A DNA stretch of 64,000 bases from G963663495 sp963663495 (lineage in GTDB: Bacteria; Bacteroidota; Rhodothermia; Rhodothermales; Bin80), in the NCBI GenBank assembly GCA_963663495.1, contig OY760427.1, forward strand, positions 1,116,001-1,180,000. The letters run 5' to 3'. Positions within the stretch are counted from its first letter, which is position 1, and every line of letters starts with the position of its first letter. Position numbers and translations under genes: made by a program. Below, piece after piece: positions 10,941 to 20,366 of this stretch. The notes under the pieces were generated by a model. The model did not search any database, was not told where the DNA came from, and saw only the letters and a program-made list of their open reading frames with translations.

Positions 10941-12122
10941 TTGCCCGGAAGTCGGAGTAACGCCAAGCAACTTGCTGGATTAGCGGGTGCGTGTAGGTTT
11001 GCGTGGAATGCCATCCTCGCAGAGCAGAGCGAGGCGTACAAGAAAGCGAAAGAAGCTGGAGAGAAGCCGCCCTCGGTAAGCTTCTTCTCGCTGGGGAAGC
11101 GGTTCACGGCGCTGCGCCGCACGGTCGAGTGGCTACCTGAATACTCCTTTGGTGTCGTTAGATACACATTGAAATATCAAGCGGATGCATGGAAGGCATT
11201 CTTCAAGGAAGGTAAGAGAAGACCGAGATTCCATTCCAGACGTGGTAGTACGCCTTCGTTCACGATCCCGGATAACGTAGGGGTTCGGGATGGCAAGCTG
11301 TATATCCCGAAAGTGGGATACATGGCGCTCCGGAGGCGGGGAGGCAACCCGTACCCTGATGGTATACCCATCAAAGCCACTGTAAAGAAGAACGCCGGCA
11401 AAGGGTATGCTGTCATCTGCTACAAGATGGAGGCACCTGTAATAGAGGATACCGGCGGTGCTGTAGGCATTGACCGTAATTGCGGGCAGGTCGCTATGGT
11501 CTCCACAGAGGGCGATACAAGCATTATCAGACAACCGGATACCAAGCGTCTTGATGCCAAGTTGAAGCGGCATCAGCGAAGACTGGCGAGACAGAAGAAA
11601 GGCTCCAACCGTCGTAACAGGCGGAAGCATAGAATCGCCCGCATACAGCGCAAGCGTGCTAACATCCTCAAGAATGCGAACCACCAGGTAAGTCGCAGTA
11701 TTGCCCATTGCTCCTCAACGGTGATACTGGAGGACCTGAAGATCAAAGCGATGACATGTTCAGCTAAGGGGACGATGGAGAGCTTTGGCACAAACGTCAG
11801 ACAGAAGTCTGGCCTCAACCGTGGAATACTGCGAACAGGTTGGGGCCAGCTGGATCAGATGCTGGGCTATAAGTGCCGCAAGGTGATAAAGGTTACCGCT
11901 GCCTATACCAGTCAGCGGTGTTCTGTGTGTGGGCACACAGAAGCGAGTAACCGTAAGACGCAGAGCAAATTCACGTGTATGTCCTGTGGACATGCGGATC
12001 ATGCAGACCTGAATGCGGCTGCAAACATACTGGCCTCCGGGATTGGGGCTGCTGCACGGCGAGGGGCGTTCGGGTTACCATCCCCTATGACCCGTGAAAT
12101 TGATACTAGTGCCTCACGCTGA
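10941..12122 (+). CDS. tnpB: TnpB, RNA-guided endonuclease of an IS605/IS1341-type element, copy A
   Basis: OrfB/TnpB family. Seen: RuvC acidic residues in VGIDRNCGQ (D), VILEDLKIKAM (E) and DLNAAANIL (D), and a four-cysteine zinc motif (CSVC ... CMSC) between the last two. The full gene would start at ATG 10896 (MPETVSA), but codon 8 is TAA (10917-10919) where copy B reads TAC. The start given here is the next usable codon, TTG 10941, which would drop 15 residues at the first strand of the wedge domain, so activity is uncertain. No TnpA recombinase is nearby, so this is a TnpB-only element. The shared right end with copy B stops at the GCCTC ending at 12115; bases after it would be the guide. 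Confidence 0.85.
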   Translation: MPGSRSNAKQLAGLAGACRFAWNAILAEQSEAYKKAKEAGEKPPSVSFFSLGKRFTALRRTVEWLPEYSFGVVRYTLKYQADAWKAFFKEGKRRPRFHSRRGSTPSFTIPDNVGVRDGKLYIPKVGYMALRRRGGNPYPDGIPIKATVKKNAGKGYAVICYKMEAPVIEDTGGAVGIDRNCGQVAMVSTEGDTSIIRQPDTKRLDAKLKRHQRRLARQKKGSNRRNRRKHRIARIQRKRANILKNANHQVSRSIAHCSSTVILEDLKIKAMTCSAKGTMESFGTNVRQKSGLNRGILRTGWGQLDQMLGYKCRKVIKVTAAYTSQRCSVCGHTEASNRKTQSKFTCMSCGHADHADLNAAANILASGIGAAARRGAFGLPSPMTREIDTSASR

Positions 12123-12339
12123 CGATCTGGCCCATGGAGCGTAAAGACTTCACTGAGCATGGATACGCCCTGTCCGCCTCAGATTCGCATGTTCCACGAG
12201 CGCGCCAATCTACTCTTCTCCAAGAATTGCCCGCACCAGTGCGTCGGCTGCCCTCCGTTACGAAGCAGGACGGACCTCGGAGTTGCACTGCCAATAACCC
12301 GTTCCGTCTACGACCATCCACAGCACTGCCCGACACTAT

Positions 12340-12373
12340 ACATCGAGGTGTTGATTTTTCAACACCTCGATGT
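12340..12373. promoter_or_regulatory. Perfect 15-bp palindrome before the BlaI-like gene (operator or leader hairpin)
   Basis: ACATCGAGGTGTTGA at 12340-12354, a TTTT spacer, then its exact reverse complement at 12359-12373. It ends 16 bases before the ATG of the BlaI-like repressor. BlaI/MecI proteins bind dyads in their own promoter, so autoregulation here is likely. A 5' leader hairpin is the alternative. Confidence 0.6.
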
Positions 12374-12389
12374 TACCTTTGCTATTAGG

Positions 12390-12809
12390 ATGAAGACAAA
12401 CGAATCCGAATTGAGAACCATGACCGCGGGCGATCTTCCCACACTAAGCAGACGTGAACGCGAGTTGATGGATATCCTGTACCAACTGGGCAGTGCTTCT
12501 GCAGTCCAGATACAAGAACGCATGGCTCATCCTCCATCATACTCAGCTGTGCGGTCAATCCTACGCGTCCTCGTGGAAAAACGGCATGTGAACCGAGAAT
12601 CCGATGGTACCCGGTATTTATATACTCCAGCATTACCCGTCCACCGGGCACAGCGCTCTGCGATACACCAAGTTCTTCGAACCTTTTTTGGCGGTAGCGT
12701 CGAGGGTGCAGTCACCATGCTGCTTGAGGTTGGCGAGGGGGATCTTACTCCAGATGAACGTGCGCGCATCAAGGCGATGATTGACGAAGCTGAGAGAGAC
12801 GGACGATGA
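12390..12809 (+). CDS. BlaI/MecI/CopY-family transcriptional repressor
   Basis: A 139-residue winged-helix repressor. The N-terminal domain shows the BlaI pattern LSRRERELMDILYQLGSAS, then SYSAVRSILRVLVEKRHVNR (recognition helix and wing) and a TRYLYTPA wing end. The C-terminal dimerisation part is ~residues 85-139. ATG at 12390 follows an AGGA-like site, and earlier in-frame starts would run through the palindrome. It overlaps the next gene by 4 bases (ATGA), the classic repressor/sensor operon. It most likely represses this operon and perhaps an envelope-stress gene elsewhere. No beta-lactamase gene is adjacent. Confidence 0.9.
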   Translation: MKTNESELRTMTAGDLPTLSRRERELMDILYQLGSASAVQIQERMAHPPSYSAVRSILRVLVEKRHVNRESDGTRYLYTPALPVHRAQRSAIHQVLRTFFGGSVEGAVTMLLEVGEGDLTPDERARIKAMIDEAERDGR

Positions 12810-15103
12810 CTGAACTTCAGTTCATGGCAGCAGACGCCTTGGTGCTAGTTATCAAGGCTACGCTGGTCCTTTGCGTCACCTTTGGCCTTGCATATTTGGG
12901 AAAGCGCGGGGCTGCAAGATCCCTGCATCTATTATGGATCGCGACCTTCGCGGTGCTCCTAATACTACCCGTACTGATGTGGCTCACCCCTTCATGGGTG
13001 CTGCCGATCCTTCCCGCACGGACCGTATCCGTTGAGAGTGCCCTTACGGCATTACAGACAAATGATCTTGCACCTTCCCGCAATACTCCCGCCTTAGGGC
13101 ATGAGTCCATTCCGATGGATCAGGACTTGTATGAGCTCGCACACTCTCCCAAACGGCCTTGGGAATCCATACCGCTATCTGCTGCTACAGGACTATTCCT
13201 CATTTGGGGGATCGGTTGCGCGGCTGGACTCATTTCTCTTGCTATCGCCGCCTTTCGCTTCCGAACACTCGTGCAGGCGGCCACTCCAATTCGCAACCAG
13301 GACTGGGCCCATGCTTCAGCGAGACTCCGACGTCAACTAGGCGTTCGCACCAATCCTCGACTGCTTACTAGTCCGAGAGTGGACTCCCCAATGACAGGCG
13401 GTCCGCTACGGCCCGTGGTTCTCCTCCCCATCTCCGCCATGGATTGGAATTCTGGTCGCCGCGAGATGGTCCTATCGCATGAGTTGGTTCATGTACGGCG
13501 ACGAGACGCATTGTGGCGACTGATCAGCGGCGGCGTGGTGGCAATGTACTGGTACCACCCTCTTGTCTGGCTCGCATCACGCTTCGCCGTCTCCGCGAGA
13601 GAATGCTCATGCGATGAAGAAGTCCTGGTACTTGATGTCCGTCCATCTGAATACGCCCGCCACCTCTTCGAGCTGGCAGCAGAAGTCTCCACCGACCACC
13701 GCGGAGTCTTGTCATTACCCGTAGTACAACGCCCTCATTTGGAGAATCGAATTATGTCTATCCTGAAGCAACAACGCCCATCCTATTCGCGCTTCCGAGC
13801 CTACTCCACCGTATTCGTCGTCGGTTTCGTGGGGATGGTAGCAGCTTGTGCTTCCGTCCGCATAAACCCAACCACCGTTCCCGTTCCTCTAGCCGAGCAA
13901 GCGGCGCCTGACGCGCGGCCCGCCGAACGTCTCGGAGCATCTGCGGTGAGTGTACGTGCGCCCGTTCGAGCCAGTCCGCCTCCCAGCGAGGTGCCAGTAG
14001 ATTCTCCTGGCATGACTCCGATTGCCCAATCCAGAGTAGCCCAACAAACGATGGAATCATCGGAGATCGAATGCGGCGAACCTGGCAGTCGGTGGTCCGG
14101 CATCAAGCGGGAGCGTGGAGCCACAACATTTCAATGGTCAGTGGAAGGCATGACGCTATGCATGCACACCAGAGGAGATGTGGAGCTATCCGCGGATCGC
14201 ACGACTGTGCAGAGCATGACTTCCGGTAGTTCTATGATCCTTCAATCGGAGGCTGAATTAGTACATCGGCTGACTATATCGTCGGTTCCAAGTGGTTATG
14301 ACTATAATTGGAACATTGACGGGATCTCGCAGCCCTTCGATGAGGATGCTCGCGAATGGCGCGACCTTATGCTTCGTGTAATGGCCCGCTATACAGAGGC
14401 CTTGGAAGTGCGGACCAGGGAGGGTGAACTGCGTAGAGAGATAGGATCCCACCAGCGCCACGTTGGAAGCCTGCGTCGTCAGATCGGCAGCCATCAACGT
14501 TATGCCGCGAGCCTGCATCGTCAAGTTGCGGCTCTTGAGCGGAAAAACGGAAGAATGTCATGGGAGATAGCTCGTATCCTGTCATCAGATGCAATGCAGG
14601 ATGCACTGCATTCAACATCGCAGGCTTTGGAGCAACTTGACCTATCGGAATTGGAAGAACTATCCCATGCTTTTGATGAAGACTACGATGTCGTGCGGCG
14701 GAATAACTTGCACAACAACGATGTTCGGCAGACTGTTGAGGATGTGAGGCGGATTCAGGAAGAGGCCGGTACCGAAGTCTTTAAGCAAATGATCGACATA
14801 CATGTCGAGATTGGGCGGGCTAAAGAGGAGTCACTCTCCTTGCACAAAGACATCGCGGAATTCGACCAAGATAATCCGGCTGGAGATGTTTCAGAGGAAA
14901 TCGAGCAGTACAACCATGACCGGAGGATCCAAGACATTGAAGCCGAAATCGAGCAATATGATTTGGATGGAAAGGTTAGAAGCCTCGAACGTGAAATCCT
15001 GGAATGGGATGCCGATAATCGGGTCAGCGAAATTGAGCGGCAGGCCGAAAGCGACCTTGCTGCACTGCGGGACCTAATCCAAATACTCAAGCCCAAGGGC
15101 TGA
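12806..15103 (+). CDS. BlaR1/MecR1-like M56 membrane metallopeptidase with C-terminal coiled coil
   Basis: A 765-residue membrane protein. Three N-terminal membrane spans (residues ~12-32, 40-62, 125-150) precede the gluzincin domain with HELVH at 225-229 and a downstream RECSCDEEVL acidic segment. A further span (YSTVFVVGFVGMVAACAS, ~335-352) leads to an extracytoplasmic part that lacks the penicillin-binding domain of true BlaR1. Instead it has a proline-rich linker, a short beta-rich region and a long charged coiled coil (from ~515), where segments such as GSHQRHVGSLRRQ are repeated. By analogy it senses a signal and cleaves the BlaI-like repressor. The coiled-coil sensor suggests a signal other than beta-lactams. 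Confidence 0.85.
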   Translation: MTELQFMAADALVLVIKATLVLCVTFGLAYLGKRGAARSLHLLWIATFAVLLILPVLMWLTPSWVLPILPARTVSVESALTALQTNDLAPSRNTPALGHESIPMDQDLYELAHSPKRPWESIPLSAATGLFLIWGIGCAAGLISLAIAAFRFRTLVQAATPIRNQDWAHASARLRRQLGVRTNPRLLTSPRVDSPMTGGPLRPVVLLPISAMDWNSGRREMVLSHELVHVRRRDALWRLISGGVVAMYWYHPLVWLASRFAVSARECSCDEEVLVLDVRPSEYARHLFELAAEVSTDHRGVLSLPVVQRPHLENRIMSILKQQRPSYSRFRAYSTVFVVGFVGMVAACASVRINPTTVPVPLAEQAAPDARPAERLGASAVSVRAPVRASPPPSEVPVDSPGMTPIAQSRVAQQTMESSEIECGEPGSRWSGIKRERGATTFQWSVEGMTLCMHTRGDVELSADRTTVQSMTSGSSMILQSEAELVHRLTISSVPSGYDYNWNIDGISQPFDEDAREWRDLMLRVMARYTEALEVRTREGELRREIGSHQRHVGSLRRQIGSHQRYAASLHRQVAALERKNGRMSWEIARILSSDAMQDALHSTSQALEQLDLSELEELSHAFDEDYDVVRRNNLHNNDVRQTVEDVRRIQEEAGTEVFKQMIDIHVEIGRAKEESLSLHKDIAEFDQDNPAGDVSEEIEQYNHDRRIQDIEAEIEQYDLDGKVRSLEREILEWDADNRVSEIERQAESDLAALRDLIQILKPKG

Positions 15104-16242
15104 CAGTGCTTTCCATCTGTACCGCGTAGAACAGGTCGCGCACCTTTCAACGCGGAGTCGTTTTGAGTAAATCGCACCGGCAGACTTGATAAAACGATCA
15201 TCGTCGAACGAGAGCGGGCAATCGCTCAACCACAACACCATTGACCCTCGTGCATTCGCCGGGGTAGGCTGCAGAGAATCCTCGGCCTGTAGGACTGACA
15301 AAATCGCAAGTTCGACCTCCACAAATAGTCGGTGGCAAAGTGGTCCATTAACGACTAGCCCACACCACCGGAGTCTCATTCAGGTGTTCATGCAGCGGTA
15401 TGCAACACCGCCACCAACGGGCCGCGCAATCTGGAATCAACCCCGGTCAGGCAACAACCTCCGATCTCATCGCAGGCCACCGAAAGCATTTCGTCTCACT
15501 GGTTAGACGGAATCCTCGTAACTTGCCGTCGAGGGGCGTTACAAGCTCTATTCTTGTAACCATGTGCCGCTTTCCATGTGCATCGGATGAAAACTGGAAT
15601 CATAGACGGCTGCATACCAGGTCATGACGGGCCGTACCGCGGCAGAATTGGCGCAAACGAGATCTGGCAGGTGGTCAGGGGACATGTCTGACGCATCAGG
15701 TGGGCGATGCCGCAGCACCTGGGGGAAGCATTCATGTTGATGTACGTGCGCGACGTATACCATTGGCACCTCGATCGCTACAACCGGCCATGTAGCATAC
15801 ATGCGACCGATCTCGATAATATCAGGGCAGCGCCAAAGGAACTGAAACCACGAATCGAGAAGGATACAATGGATGCATACTGGGGGCTCCGCGTAAAGCG
15901 CATCGATCACCCCAAGATTTACCGGGAAGGACGGCAGTTGAAGCGTAACGTGCATTCCATCATTGCTGTGGCAGATTGCTAAAGCAACACCGTACAGATT
16001 GCCATCAGATGTATTTTGCGAGGGTATGCGCGACAGGTCTCCATATGAATGGTAATGCTACAGGCAGGAAGGGACACTAGTTTTTTCGGCAGACTCAACG
16101 CGTCTTGAGTACCGCACTTATACCGAGCTCCTGGAATGTTTGCCTGCTTTTGCCCCTCCTGCACCAACATATGCACTAACTGTACTCCCTCAAATGTAGA
16201 ATTACGACAGCCCTCTTCCAACACATTTTCATAGCCCTTGCC
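15104..16242. other. 1.1-kb gene-poor region
   Basis: No convincing gene. Frames on both strands at 15548-15982 run 90-135 codons but match nothing I recognise, and each overlaps a frame on the other strand. Worn-out coding sequence is possible. No rRNA, tRNA or insertion-sequence end was seen. Confidence 0.35.
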
Positions 16243-18162
16243 ATGAGACGATTGTTTCCCGCATTACTTCTAGTAGTCATAGTTGGGTCTGCTGGCACCG
16301 CAGATCACGTCCCGCTTTCCACCTCCCTGCTGTTTTCCGACGGGGCTGTCCTGCAGCGAGATGTTGCTGTTCCCGTGTGGGGCAGAGCAACTCCACGAGC
16401 TTCTGTTACGGTGATGCTGAATGACATGGAACTGGAGGGCAGAGCGGATCGCGACGGAAATTGGCGCACAGAAATCCCTCCTCAGGCCGCCGGCGGCCCT
16501 CACCGCATTGTCATCTCTAGCGGCGATGATCAAATTGTGGTTGAAGATGTTTTGTTCGGCGACGTATGGATCGCATCAGGCCAATCAAATATGGAGTGGC
16601 CTGTCGCCTTATCGGCAAACGCAGACCAGGAAATAGCAGCGGCAAACGATCCCCTGATCCGTCATTACAAGGTTCCACGAACTTGGGCCCGCAGACCTTC
16701 TCCCACTCTGGCGGGTGGTGAATGGCATCCAGCTGACTCGGCGCATGTGGGGGCTTTCACTGCAGTAGGCTATTACTTTGCACAAGCCCTGCGATTATCC
16801 CAAGATGTGCCCATTGGCATTCTCAATACCTCTTGGGGTGGAAGCCGAATTGAAGCCTGGATGGACCCGGACGCACTTGGCCTCCACCCAGACTTGGTTG
16901 CTGCGCTGCTAGAGTCCGATAGTCTTGGCTATGCAGAAATGCGCAAACGTTTTGCAGAGACGTATGGCGCGTCGGAAACGGAAGATGCAGGCTTGGTCGA
17001 TGGGGTTGCCATTTGGGCAGATTCGGATCTTGATGTTTCGGAGTGGGCTGACATCGAAGTGCCGGGCAATTGGGAAAGCGCTGATTATGCGGGGCTAGAC
17101 GGTGTTGCCTGGTATCGCACCATGTTCGAAATCAGTGAGGAAGCGATTGCGAATGCAGTGTTGCAACTCGGCACGGTAGATGACCGCGACATGACATGGG
17201 TCAATGGGACGTTGGTCGGCGAAACCAATGTTTACAACCAAGCACGACGCTATCCCGTTGACGCATCAATTCTGCGAGCCGGCACAAACACCATCACCGT
17301 TCGCGTAACGGATACAGGAGGCCAGGGAGGCATTATGGGAGGAGAAGAGTATCCGAGTTTGGAAGTGTCCGATACCTCGATTCCTCTCGCAGGAATGTGG
17401 AAGTTTCGCGTGAGCCAGTTTGCCGTGAACGAAAATGCAGGTAAGAATCAACTTGCGACGGTGCTCTATAACAAGATGATTCACCCAATCCTGTTCTTTC
17501 CCAATTCTGGATTCATATGGTACCAAGGCGAATCCAACGCAGGTAACGAGGAGGATGCAACCCGGTACGCAGAGCAGTTCCGATCCATGATCACCCAGTG
17601 GAGGACTGCCTGGGGAAACGAAGCCGCTCCGTACCTTTTTGTGTCCCTTGCAAACTTCCGCGAGGCGCTACCGGAGCCAGCAGAAAGTCATTGGGCAACC
17701 TTGCGCGAATCTCAGTCGGCGGCACTTGCACTACCCGGTGTTGGGCAGGCTGTAATCATCGATATCGGTGAAGCTGACGATATCCACCCGCGCAACAAAC
17801 AAGATGTCGGACTGCGACTCGCGCTTGCAGCGCGGCACCTGGCTTACGGGGAGGAGCTCGTGTATTCTGGACCAATCTACCGGGAACACGCTATAGTCGG
17901 GAATGAAATCCACGTATCCTTTGACCATGTTGGAGCGGGGCTCGTAGCGGATGGAGCGGCAGTTGGCGGGTTCGCCATCGCCGGCTCTGAGGATCAATTC
18001 GTATGGGCGGACGCCCGCATTGAAGGCAGCGCCGTGATCGTCTCGCACGACGGTCTAAGCAACCCAACCGCCGTCCGGTACGCATGGGCTGACAATCCCG
18101 ACCGAGCAAACCTGTACAATGTGGACGGATTACCCGCGGCGCCCTTTAGAACGGATCGCTGA
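16243..18162 (+). CDS. Sialate O-acetylesterase-like SGNH carbohydrate esterase
   Basis: A 639-residue secreted enzyme with a signal peptide (to ~20). Catalytic serine block GQSNMEWP (S115), a second block IWYQGESNAG, and the Asp/His block DDIHPRNK complete the SASA-type SGNH catalytic set. Between them (about residues 260-380) sits a galactose-binding-like jelly roll (VPGNWESADY, WVNGTLVGETNVYNQARRY), common in this family. These enzymes remove O-acetyl groups from sialic acids or acetylated plant and algal glycans; with a sulfatase next door a polysaccharide substrate is likely. The downstream sulfatase starts 76 bases later and may be co-transcribed. Confidence 0.9.
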   Translation: MRRLFPALLLVVIVGSAGTADHVPLSTSLLFSDGAVLQRDVAVPVWGRATPRASVTVMLNDMELEGRADRDGNWRTEIPPQAAGGPHRIVISSGDDQIVVEDVLFGDVWIASGQSNMEWPVALSANADQEIAAANDPLIRHYKVPRTWARRPSPTLAGGEWHPADSAHVGAFTAVGYYFAQALRLSQDVPIGILNTSWGGSRIEAWMDPDALGLHPDLVAALLESDSLGYAEMRKRFAETYGASETEDAGLVDGVAIWADSDLDVSEWADIEVPGNWESADYAGLDGVAWYRTMFEISEEAIANAVLQLGTVDDRDMTWVNGTLVGETNVYNQARRYPVDASILRAGTNTITVRVTDTGGQGGIMGGEEYPSLEVSDTSIPLAGMWKFRVSQFAVNENAGKNQLATVLYNKMIHPILFFPNSGFIWYQGESNAGNEEDATRYAEQFRSMITQWRTAWGNEAAPYLFVSLANFREALPEPAESHWATLRESQSAALALPGVGQAVIIDIGEADDIHPRNKQDVGLRLALAARHLAYGEELVYSGPIYREHAIVGNEIHVSFDHVGAGLVADGAAVGGFAIAGSEDQFVWADARIEGSAVIVSHDGLSNPTAVRYAWADNPDRANLYNVDGLPAAPFRTDR

Positions 18163-18237
18163 TTGGGTTGGGCTCCTTCCGAGCATAGACTCCCACGAAT
18201 TCACCACCGTAACTCTTTCATTCTACGCGTTCGTCTC

Positions 18238-19317
18238 ATGCTTAATCGATTGAGCTGGATTGTACTCTGTGCCGTCGCAGTGGGGTGCAGTACACAGGAA
18301 CCGGCGCCAAAACCCCCCAACATAGTCTATATCCTTGCAGATGACCTTGGGTATGGAGAGTTAGGATCGTATGGGCAAGCCTTAATTAAAACACCATATC
18401 TGGATCAATTGGCTCAGGAAGGCATGCGCTTTCTGCAGCATTATAGCGGTAGCCCCGTCTGTGCGCCGTCTCGCTGCACACTGATGATAGGCAAGCACAC
18501 AGGCAACTGCCAGGTCCGCGATAACTTCGAACTGGGCGGCTTTCTTGACTCAGAGGAGCGCGGCCAATTGCCGCTTGAGCCTGAGACATTTACAATCGGG
18601 AAAATGCTTCAGGAGCAGGGGTATATTACGGCCGTGATAGGCAAGTGGGGGCTTGGGGGACCTGAATCCACCGGGATCCCCAATCTCCAGGGGTTCGATT
18701 TGTTCTACGGGTACTTGGACCAAAAACAGGCGCACAACTACTATCCCAGCCACCTCTGGTGCAATACTGAGTGGGATTCGCTCCGAAACGAATATTTCCA
18801 CCCCCACCAACGGTTCGAAGGAGACGATCCTAACGATCCAGTCGAATACGATCGCTACAAGGGCTTGGACTATGCTCCAGACCTCATGGTGCGTGAGGCC
18901 GAAGAGTTTATTCGCTCCAACGCTGACCGCCCCTTCTTCCTCTACTTTCCGCATATCGTTCCTCACCTGGCGCTTCAGGTTCCAGACGAGGAATTGGCCC
19001 GGTATTATGGCATGTTTGACGAAGAGTCGGATCTTGGAGAACATGGATACCTGCCTCACATCCGTCCAAAGTCTGCCTATGCGGGTATGATCACTCGCAT
19101 GGATGCACATGTGGGGCGTATTCTGGCGGTGATTGACGAGCTTGGACTGCGCGATAATACGTTGATCGTCTTTTCAAGCGACAACGGACCTACGTTCCTG
19201 GGGAGTGTTGACACCGAATTATTCGCCAGTAGTGGCCCGTTACGCGGACGTAAAGGGCAAGTCTACGAGGGTGGCATTCGTGTCCCGATGATTGCCCGGT
19301 GGCCTGGAAGAATGTAA
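18238..19317 (+). pseudogene. Arylsulfatase (sulfatase family S1), 3' end lost at an IS66 terminus
   Basis: A lipoprotein signal (lipobox AVGC) is followed by the sulfatase N-terminal metal site NIVYILADDLGYGELG, the formylglycine site CAPSR within PVCAPSRC, and later GKWGLGG and SSDNGPTF. The frame stops at 19317, inside the first bases of an IS66-type terminal repeat (GTAAGCGTGCGGTGAACT from 19314), just after ARWPGRM where intact sulfatases continue with about 100-150 further residues. The C-terminal subdomain is missing, so activity is doubtful. Start chosen at ATG 18238 because the lipoprotein signal begins there; an earlier in-frame start at 18163 would bury it. Confidence 0.88.
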
Positions 19318-19621
19318 GCGTGCGGTGAACTACATCTTGATTGGGTGATGGGTTCTGGGGAGCTTACCCCTAGACGTGAGAACCCAGACCCCAGATCGCA
19401 TGGTACAGCCCAAACGTACGGCGGAAGAGATGTTTCCGCTGTTAGAGCAGTATAACGAAAGGACCCAGTCCGCAGCGGCGTTTTGTGCAAAGCACGGCAT
19501 CTCGTATGGGCAGTTGAATTATTGGAGGCGGAAGTATCGCCAGGAGACTGCAGCCGAGGACAGCCGAGGCTTCGTGGAGATAGGCAGTGTAGCACCAAGG
19601 GTAGCGCTGCCTACCCATTAA
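19314..19621 (+). mobile_element. IS66-family left-end remnant with OrfA (TnpA) fragment
   Basis: Starts with a terminal repeat shared with 40659-40676 and, inverted, with the IS66 right end at 36542. The OrfA frame (ATG 19400 to 19621) has the IS66 accessory helix-turn-helix: SAAAFCAKHGISYGQLNYWR, then a truncated FVEIG. It stops early at TAA; the expected C-terminal half is absent here, while a corresponding half survives at 32486-32590. Confidence 0.8.
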
Positions 19622-19899
19622 TATTGTCTCTTGACTTACGAATGCACAGGATGCTAGCATACCTATGAGGTTGGTGATCTTTCTGTCATCAGTCCTGATT
19701 ATCATACGTTAACAGAAGCCGTCATCCCGCGTCACGAGGTTGCTCCGCAGGATGGAAATTGAGCTTCACTTGCCACAACGGCGCAATTGCACCTGTCGCT
19801 CGGTGGTGGGACCGGTTGGTATTTTCGCTACTCCGCCCAGGAGTTGAGTAGCCCGGAGGAGGTTCACAGAATTGTACCTGAACCGCTCATTTGTCCTGG

Positions 19900-19963
19900 C
19901 AGGGACTCAGGTTTCCCCAAGCCCCCGGACAGATCCGTACATGCGCGTTAACGTATACGGCTC
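19900..19963 (-). ncRNA. Group II intron 3' fragment (domains V and VI)
   Basis: Reading leftward from 19963, GAGCCGTATACG, a TTAAC loop and the complementary arm end at 19932; this is domain V. A domain VI-like hairpin follows. It differs from domain V at 21009-21040 by paired changes, so it comes from a related but distinct intron. It abuts a transposase fragment on the other strand. Confidence 0.7.
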
Positions 19964-20306
19964 GTTTGGTTTGCGTGTGATGAAGCATACGTTGTCGATC
20001 CGTCCGATATTCCACTGGACGGAAGCTCGGGTGCGGGCGCATCTGGCGATCTGCTTCGTGGCATTTGCGCTGCTGCGTCGGTAGAAGTTCCGGTGCAATG
20101 TGACGCATAGTGCGGCCCGGGTGAGTGAGGGTCGGATACTGTTGGAGCTGCGTACAGTGGAGGCATCGGTGCTCCGGGAGGACAACAGCGGGGCGCTGTA
20201 CGTGCTGCCGTCTGTGTCCACGCGGGAGCAGCGTCTCTACAATGTGGTGGGTAAGAAGCTACAGAGACAGACGGCGACTTTGCAGGATCCGCTCATAGGC
20301 GGATAG
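19964..20306 (+). pseudogene. C-terminal fragment of a DDE (IS4/IS1634-group) transposase
   Basis: In one frame the sequence reads MKHTLSIRPIFHWTEARV, then RAHLAICFVAFALLRR, the C-terminal block of IS1634/IS4-group transposases. An in-frame TAG at 20082-20084 interrupts it, and it then resumes (EGRILLELRTVEASVLRED) to 20306. The N-terminal three quarters are missing, replaced on the left by group II intron sequence. It is unrelated at sequence level to the two intact IS1634 copies here. Confidence 0.7.
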
Positions 20307-20366
20307 CACGGCGGCAAAGAGGCCGAATCTATTGTGTTCATTTTTCCGGGAGAGGTGGGCGAAATT

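Noticed and set aside
15548..15982. Hypothetical gene on either strand
   Set aside because: Opposing overlapping frames with no recognisable motif or start context; not enough support to call.
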